Numbered from the stretch's first letter, positions 1-6,699 are shown. The stretch: DNA of 11,726 nucleotides from JAKALQ01 sp963978265 (GCA_963978265.1 CAXBQV010000053.1:1-11726), one strand, 5' to 3'. The notes: a model not told the origin generated them from the sequence alone. Made by a program: numbers and translations.

Positions 1-263
1 AACATGAGGGCGGCACGGCTACTCGTATGAACTTCACCCACCGTGGGGGTCTCAAGTCCTGCAAGCAGCGCAAGCAGAGTTGACTTGCCGCAACCTGAGG
101 CGCCGAGTAGGCAAACGAATTCGCCGGCCCGTACTTGCAGATCGATGTTCTCGAGCACAAGGGGAGCATTCGGTGCATATTGCTTCGACAATGATTTGAT
201 GGAGATCTCCAGGTCACTGCTCTGGCTACCTGCGGCCCGCATCACGGGTTGCGACGACGACAT
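1..263 (-). CDS. ABC transporter ATP-binding protein, sulfonate/nitrate/taurine type (partial, 3' end off the window)
   Basis: Only the first 87 residues are visible; the gene runs off the left edge. It reads MSSSQPVMRA, then a short beta-strand lead-in (LEISIKSLSKQYA), then the Walker A motif GASGCGKST at about residues 54-62, followed by LLALLAGLETPTVGEV. The A-loop aromatic is probably the Tyr of KQY. This layout is typical of the SsuB/TauB/NrtD group of cytoplasmic ATPases that power import of sulfonates, nitrate, taurine or similar small compounds. The start at 263 leaves a 3-base gap after the stop of the upstream binding-protein gene, so the two are surely cotranscribed. An in-frame ATG at 242 is possible but has no better ribosome site. 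Walker B, signature motif and permease are outside the window. The family is secure from Walker A plus neighbour; the substrate is not known. Confidence 0.85.
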   Translation of the reverse strand, partial: MSSSQPVMRAAGSQSSDLEISIKSLSKQYAPNAPLVLENIDLQVRAGEFVCLLGASGCGKSTLLALLAGLETPTVGEVHTSSRAALM

Positions 264-266
264 CAG

Positions 267-1322
267 CTACGCCAGCCCAAGCATTCCGACCTTGTAGATC
301 AGCGATTTCCTCGCTTTGAGGATCTGATTCAGCAAGCGAACGTCGTAGATGCCCTTCAGGGCATTCGGCTTGTAGATCGGCAAGAATCCCGAAGCGGTCG
401 CGTCCTCGTAGTTCTTCTTCAATGTGAGCGGAAGTGGATTCGGCGTGAGTTCGATGTTGGTCCAGGCTCGAGCGATCACATCGTCGGCCAACTTCTTGGT
501 CGTCCATTTGATCAACTGTGACTGCACATCGTTCTGAGCCGACTCAGGGTTGGCTTTGGCGAACGCGATCGCATCCAAATTCGCCTTCAGCAGCGAACTA
601 ATGGTTCTCGGGTACTTCTTGAGGAAGTCGGAGCGAGCAACAATGTTGGTGGTGACGAATCGTCCATGTGGCCAGAGGTCCTTTTCGTCCAATAGCACTC
701 TTGCTCCCGCTTCGAGGACGAGCCGCGAAGCCCATGGCTCCGGAACCCATGCTCCATCGAGTTGGCCGTTCTTGAAGAGAGTCAACGTTTGTGCATTCTC
801 CGTCGGTTGGATCAGGACGTTTTTCGGGCCTGATGCGTAGGTCGTGAACCCCTTTGACTTCAAGTAGGAACGAATTGCGACGTCTTGGGTGTTACCAAGT
901 TGCGGAGTTGCGATCACCTTGTTCCTGAGGTCATCAAGAGACATGATGTTCTTGCGAACGACGAGTTGGGCGCCTCCGGATGTCGCTCCCGAGACAATGC
1001 GGAGCAATTCGCCATTCGTTGTGACGTAGCCACTGATGGAGGGACTTGGACCGATGTAGCTGACATCGAGCGCACCACCCTTCATCGCCTCGATTGCCGA
1101 AGGACCGGCGTTGAAGAGTGTGTACTCGATCCGAGTGCCATCGGGGGCCAGGTACTTCTCGAAGAACTTCTCCTGCTGCGCAATCAGAGCGGACGCATGG
1201 GTCACGTTCGCGAAGAAGCCGAGGCGAACGACAGGCGCCGCCCCCGGTGCGGCGATTGCCGGCGCTGCTCCGGCTAAGGCGGCGATGACCGCGGTGGAGA
1301 TGATCAGGATGGTTCGACGCAT
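267..1322 (-). CDS. ABC transporter substrate-binding protein, SsuA/TauA/NMT1-like
   Basis: A 351-residue exported solute-binding protein of the sulfonate/nitrate/taurine (NMT1/SsuA-like) family. The N-terminus MRRTILIISTAVIAALAG is a classic Sec signal peptide, with a likely type I cleavage after APAIA near residue 24. There is no lipobox cysteine, so it is not predicted to be a lipoprotein. The mature start VVRLGFFANVTHASALIAQQ is the typical first strand and loop of this family (GYxxNxTHAPAL-like), and residues about 100-115 (GALDVSYIGPSPSISGY) form the usual ligand-pocket segment. The later GQLDGAWVPEPWASRL block is also characteristic. The start at 1322 follows a very strong AAGGAGGA ribosome site. 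It heads an operon with the ATPase gene at 263. The length is normal for the family. The ligand cannot be chosen between sulfonate, nitrate, taurine or a pyrimidine-type compound. Confidence 0.9.
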   Translation of the reverse strand: MRRTILIISTAVIAALAGAAPAIAAPGAAPVVRLGFFANVTHASALIAQQEKFFEKYLAPDGTRIEYTLFNAGPSAIEAMKGGALDVSYIGPSPSISGYVTTNGELLRIVSGATSGGAQLVVRKNIMSLDDLRNKVIATPQLGNTQDVAIRSYLKSKGFTTYASGPKNVLIQPTENAQTLTLFKNGQLDGAWVPEPWASRLVLEAGARVLLDEKDLWPHGRFVTTNIVARSDFLKKYPRTISSLLKANLDAIAFAKANPESAQNDVQSQLIKWTTKKLADDVIARAWTNIELTPNPLPLTLKKNYEDATASGFLPIYKPNALKGIYDVRLLNQILKARKSLIYKVGMLGLA

Positions 1323-1325
1323 ACG

Positions 1326-1333
1326 TCCTCCTT
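1326..1333 (-). promoter_or_regulatory. Strong ribosome binding site of the binding-protein gene
   Basis: On the minus strand this reads AAGGAGGA, three bases before the ATG at 1322. It fixes the start of the binding-protein gene and is a near-perfect anti-16S match. Confidence 0.8.
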
Positions 1334-1362
1334 AAATACCTATAAATACTAGCGACATTATA
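1333..1362 (-). promoter_or_regulatory. Putative promoter -10 box and 10-bp-spaced direct repeat
   Basis: On the minus strand a perfect TATAAT lies at 1357-1362. No good -35 box is seen 16-18 bp upstream (TGCGGG at about 1380-1385). Transcription would start near 1350. Between this point and the ribosome site the heptamer GTATTTA occurs twice (1343-1349 and 1333-1339), exactly 10 bp apart, so both copies face the same side of the helix. This could be a regulator site over the start of transcription. The -10 is seen directly; the operator role is inferred. Confidence 0.5.
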
Positions 1363-1425
1363 GACAAAGTGGAGAATGACCCGCATCCCCTGCGTGTCGT
1401 CGCGAGTCCGTGCCACGATGTGCCC

Positions 1426-1806
1426 ATGAGCGACGACTACATCGCCGGTGTCTGCAACATCGGCAAGGCGGAAGTGCGGCAACGCCTCATCACGTCCTTC
1501 ATCGGACTCGGATTCGCACTTGCCGGGGCGTCCTGGCTGCTTTCATCCGACGCCCCGCGCGCTGCCCGATGGAGCCTGCTCTTCCCGTTGCTCGTGTGGG
1601 CTGTGGGCCTCGTGCAGGCCCGCCGCCGTTTCTGTGTTGCCTACGGGATCCTCGGAACGTTCAACTTCGGAAAACTGGGCACGGTCTCCCGCGTGAGTGA
1701 CCCCGATTTCCGGCGGGCAGATCGGATCACCGTTCTCAAGCTCGGTGGGCTGTCACTTGCGTACGCACTTGCAGCAACGCTGGGGTTCGTGCTGCTTCCC
1801 GCTTAG
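1426..1806 (+). CDS. Small membrane protein with N-terminal CNIG motif, function unknown
   Basis: A 126-residue protein starting MSDDYIAGVCNIGKAEVRQR. It has about three hydrophobic segments: near residues 22-40 (FIGLGFALAGASWLL), 46-65 (WSLLFPLLVWAVGLVQA) and 108-126 (LSLAYALAATLGFVLL). A less hydrophobic stretch with Cys and aromatics (FCVAYGILGTFNFGKLG) lies between. I recall similar short membrane proteins with a CNIG-x-x-E start in actinobacteria, but know no function for them. An in-frame GTG at 1369 would add 19 residues of low-complexity sequence with no ribosome site, so the ATG next to the conserved-looking CNIG motif is preferred. No clear ribosome site precedes 1426 either, so a leaderless or weakly translated gene is possible. 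It is convergent with the SorC gene, with only 3 bases between the stops, and seems unrelated to either flanking system. Confidence 0.7.
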   Translation: MSDDYIAGVCNIGKAEVRQRLITSFIGLGFALAGASWLLSSDAPRAARWSLLFPLLVWAVGLVQARRRFCVAYGILGTFNFGKLGTVSRVSDPDFRRADRITVLKLGGLSLAYALAATLGFVLLPA

Positions 1807-1809
1807 CTG

Positions 1810-2757
1810 TCAATTGCGCTGCGTGCGCACAAGTGCGGCAGCTGTTTGCTCGTCGATCACGAGATCTGTCACCGCACCGGATCGCAACGCCGCAAGCAAC
1901 GCGGGCACTTTGTGCTCGCCCACCACAACACAGATTCGACGTGGTATCTGCTGCAATGCTGCGGGTGTTGGCCCGGTGGCACGCTTGTTGAGTTCGATGT
2001 CGGCAAAGCTGCCATCGGCACGGAGGAGCACGGTGCAGACGTCGCCAACAACGGCTTCGCTTCGCAGGACACGCAGATCCGCTTGGTCGAGATAGCCACC
2101 GGCATAGACCTGGGATTGGATTTCGCCCTCAGGGGCACCAACGCCGAAAAGCGCGATGTCCGCTCGCTGTTGCGCTTCCAGCACGCGATTCACGGATCGT
2201 TCGTTCCACATCGCATTTTTCGTCTCCGGGAAGTCGAAGAATGCGGGCACGGGGAAGTAGAGCACGCTTGAATCAAATGCATTGCCGAATGCGTTCATGA
2301 TCACGCCGGCATAGGAGACACCACTGCTGTGCGGACTGGCAGCACCGTTGAGTTGCACCACGATCGAATTGCGCAATGGACGGTGGGAGAGTTGCAACGC
2401 GACCGCGCTCACCGTCGTGCCCCATGCGATCCCGAGGACCATGTCGTCGTCGAACCAGTCCTCGAGCAGTCGGGCTGCCACCTTCGCAGTTGCTTCTAGG
2501 CGCACCTGTACCGACGACCGACGTCGCATCGGAACCACATGTGCAGCGACACCGAAGTGCTCGTGGATCATCGCATTGAGTTTGCTGTCGACGCGGTCGT
2601 CGAAGGTGATGCGGACAAGACCGCTCTCACGCGCTTCCTTCAGCAACCGCGACACTGTCGACCGGGAGACTCCCAATTGCCGGGCGATCGTCTCCATCGT
2701 TTCGTTCTGCAAGTAGTAGAGCATCGCTGCGGTGCGCACATCGTCCGGTCTGGACAT
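1810..2757 (-). CDS. SorC/DeoR-type sugar-responsive transcriptional regulator (first copy)
   Basis: A 315-residue regulator. A helix-turn-helix occupies residues about 20-45 (ETMETIARQLGVSRSTVSRLLKEA is the core), followed by a long SorC-type effector domain from about residue 60. The loop LGIAWGTTVSAVA (residues 108-120) matches the glycine/Trp/Thr motif with which SorC proteins bind the phosphate of a phosphorylated sugar effector. The C-terminal IPRRICVVVGEHKVPALLAALRSGAVTDLVIDE block is the family's usual ending. The start at 2757 is set by AGGAGGTG just upstream; a longer reading to 2877 has no such site and runs into low-quality sequence. It is divergent from the GlpD-like gene across 95 bp that carry an array of TGTGC half-sites. 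It therefore probably controls that gene and itself in response to a phosphorylated polyol or sugar. The effector is unknown. Confidence 0.9.
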   Translation of the reverse strand: MSRPDDVRTAAMLYYLQNETMETIARQLGVSRSTVSRLLKEARESGLVRITFDDRVDSKLNAMIHEHFGVAAHVVPMRRRSSVQVRLEATAKVAARLLEDWFDDDMVLGIAWGTTVSAVALQLSHRPLRNSIVVQLNGAASPHSSGVSYAGVIMNAFGNAFDSSVLYFPVPAFFDFPETKNAMWNERSVNRVLEAQQRADIALFGVGAPEGEIQSQVYAGGYLDQADLRVLRSEAVVGDVCTVLLRADGSFADIELNKRATGPTPAALQQIPRRICVVVGEHKVPALLAALRSGAVTDLVIDEQTAAALVRTQRN

Positions 2758-2759
2758 CG

Positions 2760-2768
2760 CACCTCCTG
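2760..2768 (-). promoter_or_regulatory. Ribosome binding site of the first SorC gene
   Basis: On the minus strand the sequence before the ATG at 2757 reads CAGGAGGTGCG. This near-consensus site decides the start and excludes the 40-residue upstream extension. Confidence 0.75.
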
Positions 2769-2797
2769 CACGGACGTCGCACGTGTCGCTGCGTGCC

Positions 2798-2832
2798 TGC
2801 ACAAGTGTGCAGCAGGTGTGCGCGCATGTGCA
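2798..2832. promoter_or_regulatory. Putative SorC operator: inverted repeat plus phased TGTGC half-sites
   Basis: TGCACA-AG-TGTGCA (2798-2811) is a perfect 6-bp inverted repeat with a 2-bp centre. The half-site TGTGC then recurs at 2806, 2817 and 2827, spaced 11 and 10 bp, which is one helical turn each. All lie in the 95-bp gap between the divergent SorC and GlpD-like genes. SorC proteins are usually tetramers that bind extended operators, so a phased array fits. The sequence pattern is direct; the assignment to this regulator is inferred from position. Confidence 0.6.
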
Positions 2833-2839
2833 AGCCGTG

Positions 2840-2852
2840 GGAGAATGTCTCC
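2840..2852 (+). promoter_or_regulatory. Inverted repeat over the ribosome site of the GlpD-like gene
   Basis: GGAGA-ATG-TCTCC forms 5-bp arms around a 3-base centre, ending directly before the start ATG at 2853. The left arm is the only plausible Shine-Dalgarno (GGGAGA), so pairing would partly hide it. The ATG in the centre (2845) opens a 7-codon frame ending TGA at 2866-2868, overlapping the true gene. It may be chance, or a mild translational brake. Confidence 0.35.
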
Positions 2853-4550
2853 ATGTCCAAAGCGATGACGAGCGCATTTCGTGCCGAATCCCTCGCGGCG
2901 ATGTCCGACGACCGGGGCCTCGACATCCTCGTCATCGGCGGTGGCATCACCGGCGTCGGCGCCGCGCTGGACGCTGCCACCCGGGGTCTGCGCGTCGGCA
3001 TCGTCGAAGCTGCCGACTGGTCAGAAGGCACGTCGTCGCGCAGTTCGAAATTGGTGCATGGCGGGCTGCGGTACCTCGAGATGCTCGACTTCGCACTCGT
3101 CCACGAAGCGCTCACCGAACGCGATCTGCTGGTCAACAGACTCGCACCGCATCTCGTGAAACCGGTGAGTTTCGTATTCCCGCTCGAACACCGGCTTTGG
3201 CAACGGCTGTATGTCGGCGCAGGCATCCTGCTCTATGACGTGCTCGCATCGATCTCGCGTCAGAACCGCGCGATGTCCTGGCATCGGCATTTCACCAAGC
3301 ACGGTCTTCGCAAGATCTTCCCCGACCTGCATCCGAATGCTGCAATCGGCGGAATCCGCTACTGGGATGCCACGGTCGATGATGCACGGCTGGTGCTCAC
3401 GGTATTGCGCACCGCCGTCGAACACGGTGCGTTCGCTGCTGCGCGCACCCGCGTTGTCGAACTCCTGCACGAGGGTGATCGGATCGTCGGCGCCATCGTG
3501 GAGGATCGTGAAACCGGTGAACGTCATAGCGTCCACGCGAAACAGGTGATCTCCGCAACCGGCGTATGGACCGAGGAGACGCAATCGATGTCGCCGTCTC
3601 AGCAAGGATTGCAGGTGCTGGCGTCCAAAGGCGTGCACATTGTGGTACCGAAGTCACGCATCCGCGGTGAGAGCGGCTTCATCCTCGAGACCGAGAAATC
3701 GGTGCTCTTCATCATTCCGTGGAGCCGCTATTGGATTATCGGCACCACAGATACGCCGTGGCACGGTGATTTCCGTTACCCCGCTGCAACCGCTGCAGAC
3801 GTCGACTACATCCTCGAACGCGCGAACCGAGTGGTGTCACCACCGCTCACACGAACCGACATCGTCGGCGTTTGGGCCGGCTTGCGCCCCTTGTTGCAGC
3901 CGACGAGCAACGCCGGCACATCGGCAAAGGTGAGCCGGGAGCACACCACGATGTCGCCCAAACCGGGGCTCACAGTCATCGCCGGTGGCAAGCTCACCAC
4001 CTATCGGGTCATGGCCGAGGACGCCGTCGATTTCGCCATGCGTGGAACCAAGGTTCCGAAGTCCAGCACCGACAACGTGCTCCTGCTCGGTGCCGAGGCG
4101 CTTGCTGCAATGCGAAAGGCGATGGGTGCGCCGCAACAGCGGTACGGATGGAGCGATCAGATGGTTGAGCACCTGCTGCACCGTTACGGATCGATGATGT
4201 CTGAACTGCTTGCTGCAATCGAGGCACAACCGGACCTCGCGCAACCACTTCGGTATGCGCCGGACTACCTTCGTGCCGAAGTGCACTACGCGGCGACGCA
4301 TGAAGGTGTCTTGCACTTGGCCGATGTCATGTTGCATCGCACGAGGCTCGCCTATGAGATGCGTGACGGCGGCGTCACTGCGAGCGAGGAGATTCTTGAC
4401 GTCATCGCACCGGTCCTCGGATGGGATGTGAAGCGGTGCAGACAAGAAGCCGCCGACTACGCGAAGTTGCATGCCGCAATCAGCGTCGCAGCGATGATGC
4501 AAGACGATCTCAGCGCCGAGGCACAACTGCGAACAGCGGTCAACGCCTGA
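2853..4550 (+). CDS. glpD: FAD-dependent glycerol-3-phosphate dehydrogenase-type enzyme (GlpD family)
   Basis: A 565-residue flavoprotein. GlpD enzymes oxidise sn-glycerol 3-phosphate to dihydroxyacetone phosphate and pass electrons to quinone at the membrane; some relatives oxidise other polyol phosphates, such as erythritol phosphate (EryB). The FAD-binding motif GGGITGVG sits at residues 29-36 after the strand DILVI. The family block GTSSRSSKLVHGGLRYLE follows, with later blocks SFVFPLEHR, YWDATVDDARL, IIPWSRYWIIGTTDTPW and VWAGLRPLL, the GGKLTTYR motif, and a C-terminal helical DAO_C-type domain. Length is normal. The start at 2853 is chosen because GGGAGA lies about 9 bases upstream; ATGs at 2865 and 2901 are weaker. 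It is divergent from the first SorC gene and its stop abuts that of the second. A role on another polyol phosphate is possible given the neighbourhood; the exact substrate is not certain. Confidence 0.9.
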   Translation: MSKAMTSAFRAESLAAMSDDRGLDILVIGGGITGVGAALDAATRGLRVGIVEAADWSEGTSSRSSKLVHGGLRYLEMLDFALVHEALTERDLLVNRLAPHLVKPVSFVFPLEHRLWQRLYVGAGILLYDVLASISRQNRAMSWHRHFTKHGLRKIFPDLHPNAAIGGIRYWDATVDDARLVLTVLRTAVEHGAFAAARTRVVELLHEGDRIVGAIVEDRETGERHSVHAKQVISATGVWTEETQSMSPSQQGLQVLASKGVHIVVPKSRIRGESGFILETEKSVLFIIPWSRYWIIGTTDTPWHGDFRYPAATAADVDYILERANRVVSPPLTRTDIVGVWAGLRPLLQPTSNAGTSAKVSREHTTMSPKPGLTVIAGGKLTTYRVMAEDAVDFAMRGTKVPKSSTDNVLLLGAEALAAMRKAMGAPQQRYGWSDQMVEHLLHRYGSMMSELLAAIEAQPDLAQPLRYAPDYLRAEVHYAATHEGVLHLADVMLHRTRLAYEMRDGGVTASEEILDVIAPVLGWDVKRCRQEAADYAKLHAAISVAAMMQDDLSAEAQLRTAVNA

Positions 4551-4553
4551 TCA
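4548..4553. other. Abutting convergent stop codons (TGATCA)
   Basis: The TGA of the GlpD-like gene (4548-4550) and the TGA of the second SorC gene (read on the minus strand from 4553 to 4551) together form the palindrome TGATCA. With no bases between the genes there is no room for an intergenic terminator, so the transcripts probably overlap. Confidence 0.85.
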
Positions 4554-5528
4554 CGTGTTGGCGTTCGCCAACAGCCACTCGGCAGTTTCCACATCGGTGA
4601 TGAGTGTTGTCAGCCAGCCACCGCGCAATGCGGCGCGAATCGCCTCATGCTTGTCCTGGCCTCCGGCGACACCGACACGCTTTGGGGTGCGACGCAGTTG
4701 ATCGAGCGTCACACTGATCACGAGTGAATCGAGTTCGGTGTGGAGCTGCTCGCCATTGGCATCGATGAACCGGAGATTGATCTCGCCTGCAGCACCACGC
4801 GAACGTGCGTAACGGAATTGTTCTTCGCTGAAGAAGTTGTCATTGGGGCCGAGCGCGCTCGAAGGTTGGCAGGCGGCGACACCGCACAGTGCCACGTCGA
4901 GGTGATCGAGCATTTCCAGTGTCTCCTGCACGTGCGCTGCGTGCATCAGCAATCCATCACGCATCGACGCGCTCGTCGTCACGCCCGGAACGCGGAGGAA
5001 TTGCGGTTCGGCACCGAGCATCGAAGCGAGTGATGCAGTTGCCTGTGCCGCTTCGTGCTGCAACACCGGTTCGCCGACGTCACCGAGCATCTCCACCACG
5101 CGCTCGACACCCGAGTCCGCAACGGGCAGCAGGTCGTCGATCGCTGCGCGCAGGGTGCGGCTCCATGAGGTGAAGCCGACGGTGCGCGCGCCGGTGAGCA
5201 GCGAGGGCAGTTGATTCGCCAGTGCACTGCCAAGGTCCCGAAGCAGTGAGGCCTCGTCCTCGGGGTCCGCGACTTCGGCTACATGCACGTCCTCGAGTTG
5301 GTACTTGGACTCCAGCTCGCTCTCGAGTTGGGCGTGCAGGCCTTCCGGAACGACGACGGTTGTGCGCACAATGCGCATGGCCTGTGCTTGTTCGAGGAGG
5401 CGTGAGACCTGCGGTTGAGAGATGCCGACGCGCTTGGAGATCTCGGTCTGTTTGAGACCGCTGTGGTGGTACAGCAGTGCCACCTTGGTGACCAGGCGTT
5501 GCTGCTCGGGATCCATCTGCGCACTCAT
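4551..5528 (-). CDS. SorC/DeoR-type sugar-responsive transcriptional regulator (second copy)
   Basis: A 325-residue regulator with the same architecture as the other SorC copy but clearly diverged from it. The helix-turn-helix is at about residues 24-50 (LKQTEISKRVGISQPQVSRL), and the effector domain runs from about 65 to the end. The equivalent of the phosphate-binding loop reads VGFTSWSRTLRAAI (residues 117-130), with Ser-Trp-Ser-Arg in place of the more usual Trp-Gly, so its effector may differ. The ending VGVAGGQDKHEAIRAALRGGWLTTLITDVETAEWLL is typical. The start at 5528 follows GGAGGAC on the minus strand. It is divergent from the transport/E1 operon across 208 bp carrying a 25-bp inverted repeat, so it most likely represses or activates that operon and itself. 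The stop codon touches that of the GlpD-like gene. Confidence 0.9.
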   Translation of the reverse strand: MSAQMDPEQQRLVTKVALLYHHSGLKQTEISKRVGISQPQVSRLLEQAQAMRIVRTTVVVPEGLHAQLESELESKYQLEDVHVAEVADPEDEASLLRDLGSALANQLPSLLTGARTVGFTSWSRTLRAAIDDLLPVADSGVERVVEMLGDVGEPVLQHEAAQATASLASMLGAEPQFLRVPGVTTSASMRDGLLMHAAHVQETLEMLDHLDVALCGVAACQPSSALGPNDNFFSEEQFRYARSRGAAGEINLRFIDANGEQLHTELDSLVISVTLDQLRRTPKRVGVAGGQDKHEAIRAALRGGWLTTLITDVETAEWLLANANT

Positions 5529-5531
5529 GTT

Positions 5532-5547
5532 GTCCTCCGTTCAGGAC
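5532..5547 (-). promoter_or_regulatory. Small inverted repeat covering the ribosome site of the second SorC gene
   Basis: On the minus-strand mRNA, GTCCT and AGGAC pair around a 6-base loop. The right arm is part of the Shine-Dalgarno GGAGGAC before the ATG at 5528. A weak translational control is possible; 5 bp may also be chance. Confidence 0.3.
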
Positions 5548-5561
5548 GCAGACTAGACTGC
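5548..5561. repeat. Near-palindrome GCAGACTAGACTGC
   Basis: Fourteen bases with arms GCAG/CTGC and a central CTAG, broken only at two A positions. It lies in the leader of the second SorC gene, close to the larger operator. It could be a secondary binding site; this is inference. Confidence 0.3.
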
Positions 5562-5584
5562 CGGTAAATACTTATGCAAGATCC

Positions 5585-5609
5585 GTATAACGATACTCAT
5601 TCGTTATAC
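5585..5609. promoter_or_regulatory. 25-bp inverted repeat, probable operator of the second SorC regulator
   Basis: GTATAACGA (5585-5593) and TCGTTATAC (5601-5609) are perfect 9-bp inverted arms separated by the 7-base spacer TACTCAT. AT-rich arms of this kind in a GC-rich genome, in a divergent gap between a SorC gene and the operon it faces, are the expected picture of a SorC operator. Minus-strand promoter-like elements for the regulator gene fall inside it (TTATAC, TTGTAT), which would allow autoregulation. I did not see a second copy of the arms in this window. Confidence 0.75.
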
Positions 5610-5653
5610 AAGGAGGATTGACACCGCAGAACGCTCATTCTGTAGATTCTGAA

Positions 5654-5682
5654 TAGGCATTGACCTATCGAATAGATATACA
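5654..5682 (+). promoter_or_regulatory. Candidate promoter of the transport/E1 operon
   Basis: TAGGCA at 5654-5659 and TATACA at 5677-5682 are separated by 17 bp, each matching 4 of 6 consensus bases. Transcription would start near 5689, about 48 bases before the ATG at 5737. The spacer contains a small inverted repeat, CTAT-CGA-ATAG (5665-5675). A second option is TTGACA at 5618-5623 with TGTAGA at 5641-5646. Neither is decisive. Confidence 0.4.
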
Positions 5683-5736
5683 GGGCAAGCGCCGCACCGA
5701 GGTCGCCGACCACGGTGTTCCAGAGGAGGAGAACTC

Positions 5737-6699
5737 ATGGCAAACACTCGCACATTGCGCGTGGTCGTCGGTCTCGTTGCTGGCGCGATCGCCATCAGCG
5801 GTTTCACGACCACAGCTGATGCAGCAGGCAAGTACAAGATCGGCGTTGCCGTCGCTGACCAGAAGTCGCTGTTCTACATCGCAGCGGTTGACGGCATGCG
5901 CGCCGAAGCAAAGAAGCAGGGCGTCGACCTCGTCGTGCTCTCTGCTGACAACAACTCGAAGCAGCAGGTGAACCAGGTCAACAGCCTCATCACCCAGAAG
6001 GTGAAGGCACTCGTCTTCATCGCCCAGGATGCAACCGCTGCATTCGCCGGCGTGAAGGCTGCGAACAAGGCCAAGATCCCGGTCATCGCAGTCGACCAGA
6101 AGCCGCAATCCGGCAATGGCAAGCTCGCCACCTACATCGCCACTGATTCGGTCAAGGCCGCAGATCAGCTCTGCACCTGGCTCTTCAAGCAGATCGGCAA
6201 CGAAGGCGAAATCGGCATCCTGCACGGTGTTCTCGGTTCGACCGCAGAGACCGAGCGCACGCAGGGTTGCCAGCAGGCAATCAAGCGCACCCCCGGTATC
6301 AAGGTTGTGGCTGAAGCAACTGCCAACTGGGATGAGACCGAGGCCTACAAGGCTGCGCAGAACATGATCCAGGGCCACCCGAACCTGAAGGCGATCTTCG
6401 GTGAGTCGGATGCAATGGGTCTTGGCGCTGCGAAGGCTGCGAAGGACGCGAAGCGTCAGATCCTTGCTGTCGGCATCGACGGCTTCCCGACGATGGTCAA
6501 GGCAATCCAGCAGGGTCTGACCCAGGCCACCCAGGCGCAGATCCCCTACGTCATGGGTCAGATGGCCATCAAGAACGCGGTCACACTGCTCAAGGGCGGC
6601 AAGATCCCGGCGAAGCAGATGCAGAGCACGGTTCTCGTGACCTCCGCAAATGCCGCAACTGTTGACACCGTTCAGTTCTACGGACCGAACGTCAAGTAA
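5737..6699 (+). CDS. Sugar/polyol ABC transporter substrate-binding protein (RbsB-like, type 1 periplasmic fold)
   Basis: A 320-residue exported binding protein of the ribose/galactose (peripla_BP_4) group; it captures the substrate and delivers it to the permease encoded downstream. Signal peptide: MANTRTLRVVVGLVAGAIAI followed by SGFTTTADA, cleaved near residue 30. No lipobox cysteine is present. The mature chain begins YKIGVAVADQKSLFYIAAVDGM, the normal first strand and helix of the fold. It continues with VDLVVLSADNNSKQQVNQV, then VIAVDQ, then the hinge-side IFGESDAMGLGAAKA and VGIDGF blocks, which line the sugar pocket in relatives. The start at 5737 follows AGAGGAGGAG. It is the first gene of the operon and is followed by a strong hairpin. 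The presence of RbsA- and RbsC-like genes fixes the transporter class. The ligand is inferred to be a polyol or sugar only from context. Confidence 0.9.
   Translation: MANTRTLRVVVGLVAGAIAISGFTTTADAAGKYKIGVAVADQKSLFYIAAVDGMRAEAKKQGVDLVVLSADNNSKQQVNQVNSLITQKVKALVFIAQDATAAFAGVKAANKAKIPVIAVDQKPQSGNGKLATYIATDSVKAADQLCTWLFKQIGNEGEIGILHGVLGSTAETERTQGCQQAIKRTPGIKVVAEATANWDETEAYKAAQNMIQGHPNLKAIFGESDAMGLGAAKAAKDAKRQILAVGIDGFPTMVKAIQQGLTQATQAQIPYVMGQMAIKNAVTLLKGGKIPAKQMQSTVLVTSANAATVDTVQFYGPNVK

Noticed and set aside
1369..1425. GTG upstream start for the CNIG membrane protein
   Set aside because: No ribosome site, and the extra 19 residues look like untranslated sequence; the ATG beside the CNIG motif is the better start.
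2758..2877. 40-residue N-terminal extension of the first SorC regulator
   Set aside because: It would cross the operator and overlap the start of glpD, lacks a ribosome site, and is Cys/Thr-rich without any domain.
5611..5656. AAGGAGGA followed by TTG and a 12-codon frame (possible leader peptide)
   Set aside because: The Shine-Dalgarno is only about one base from the TTG, too close to work, and the frame has no attenuator structure after it.
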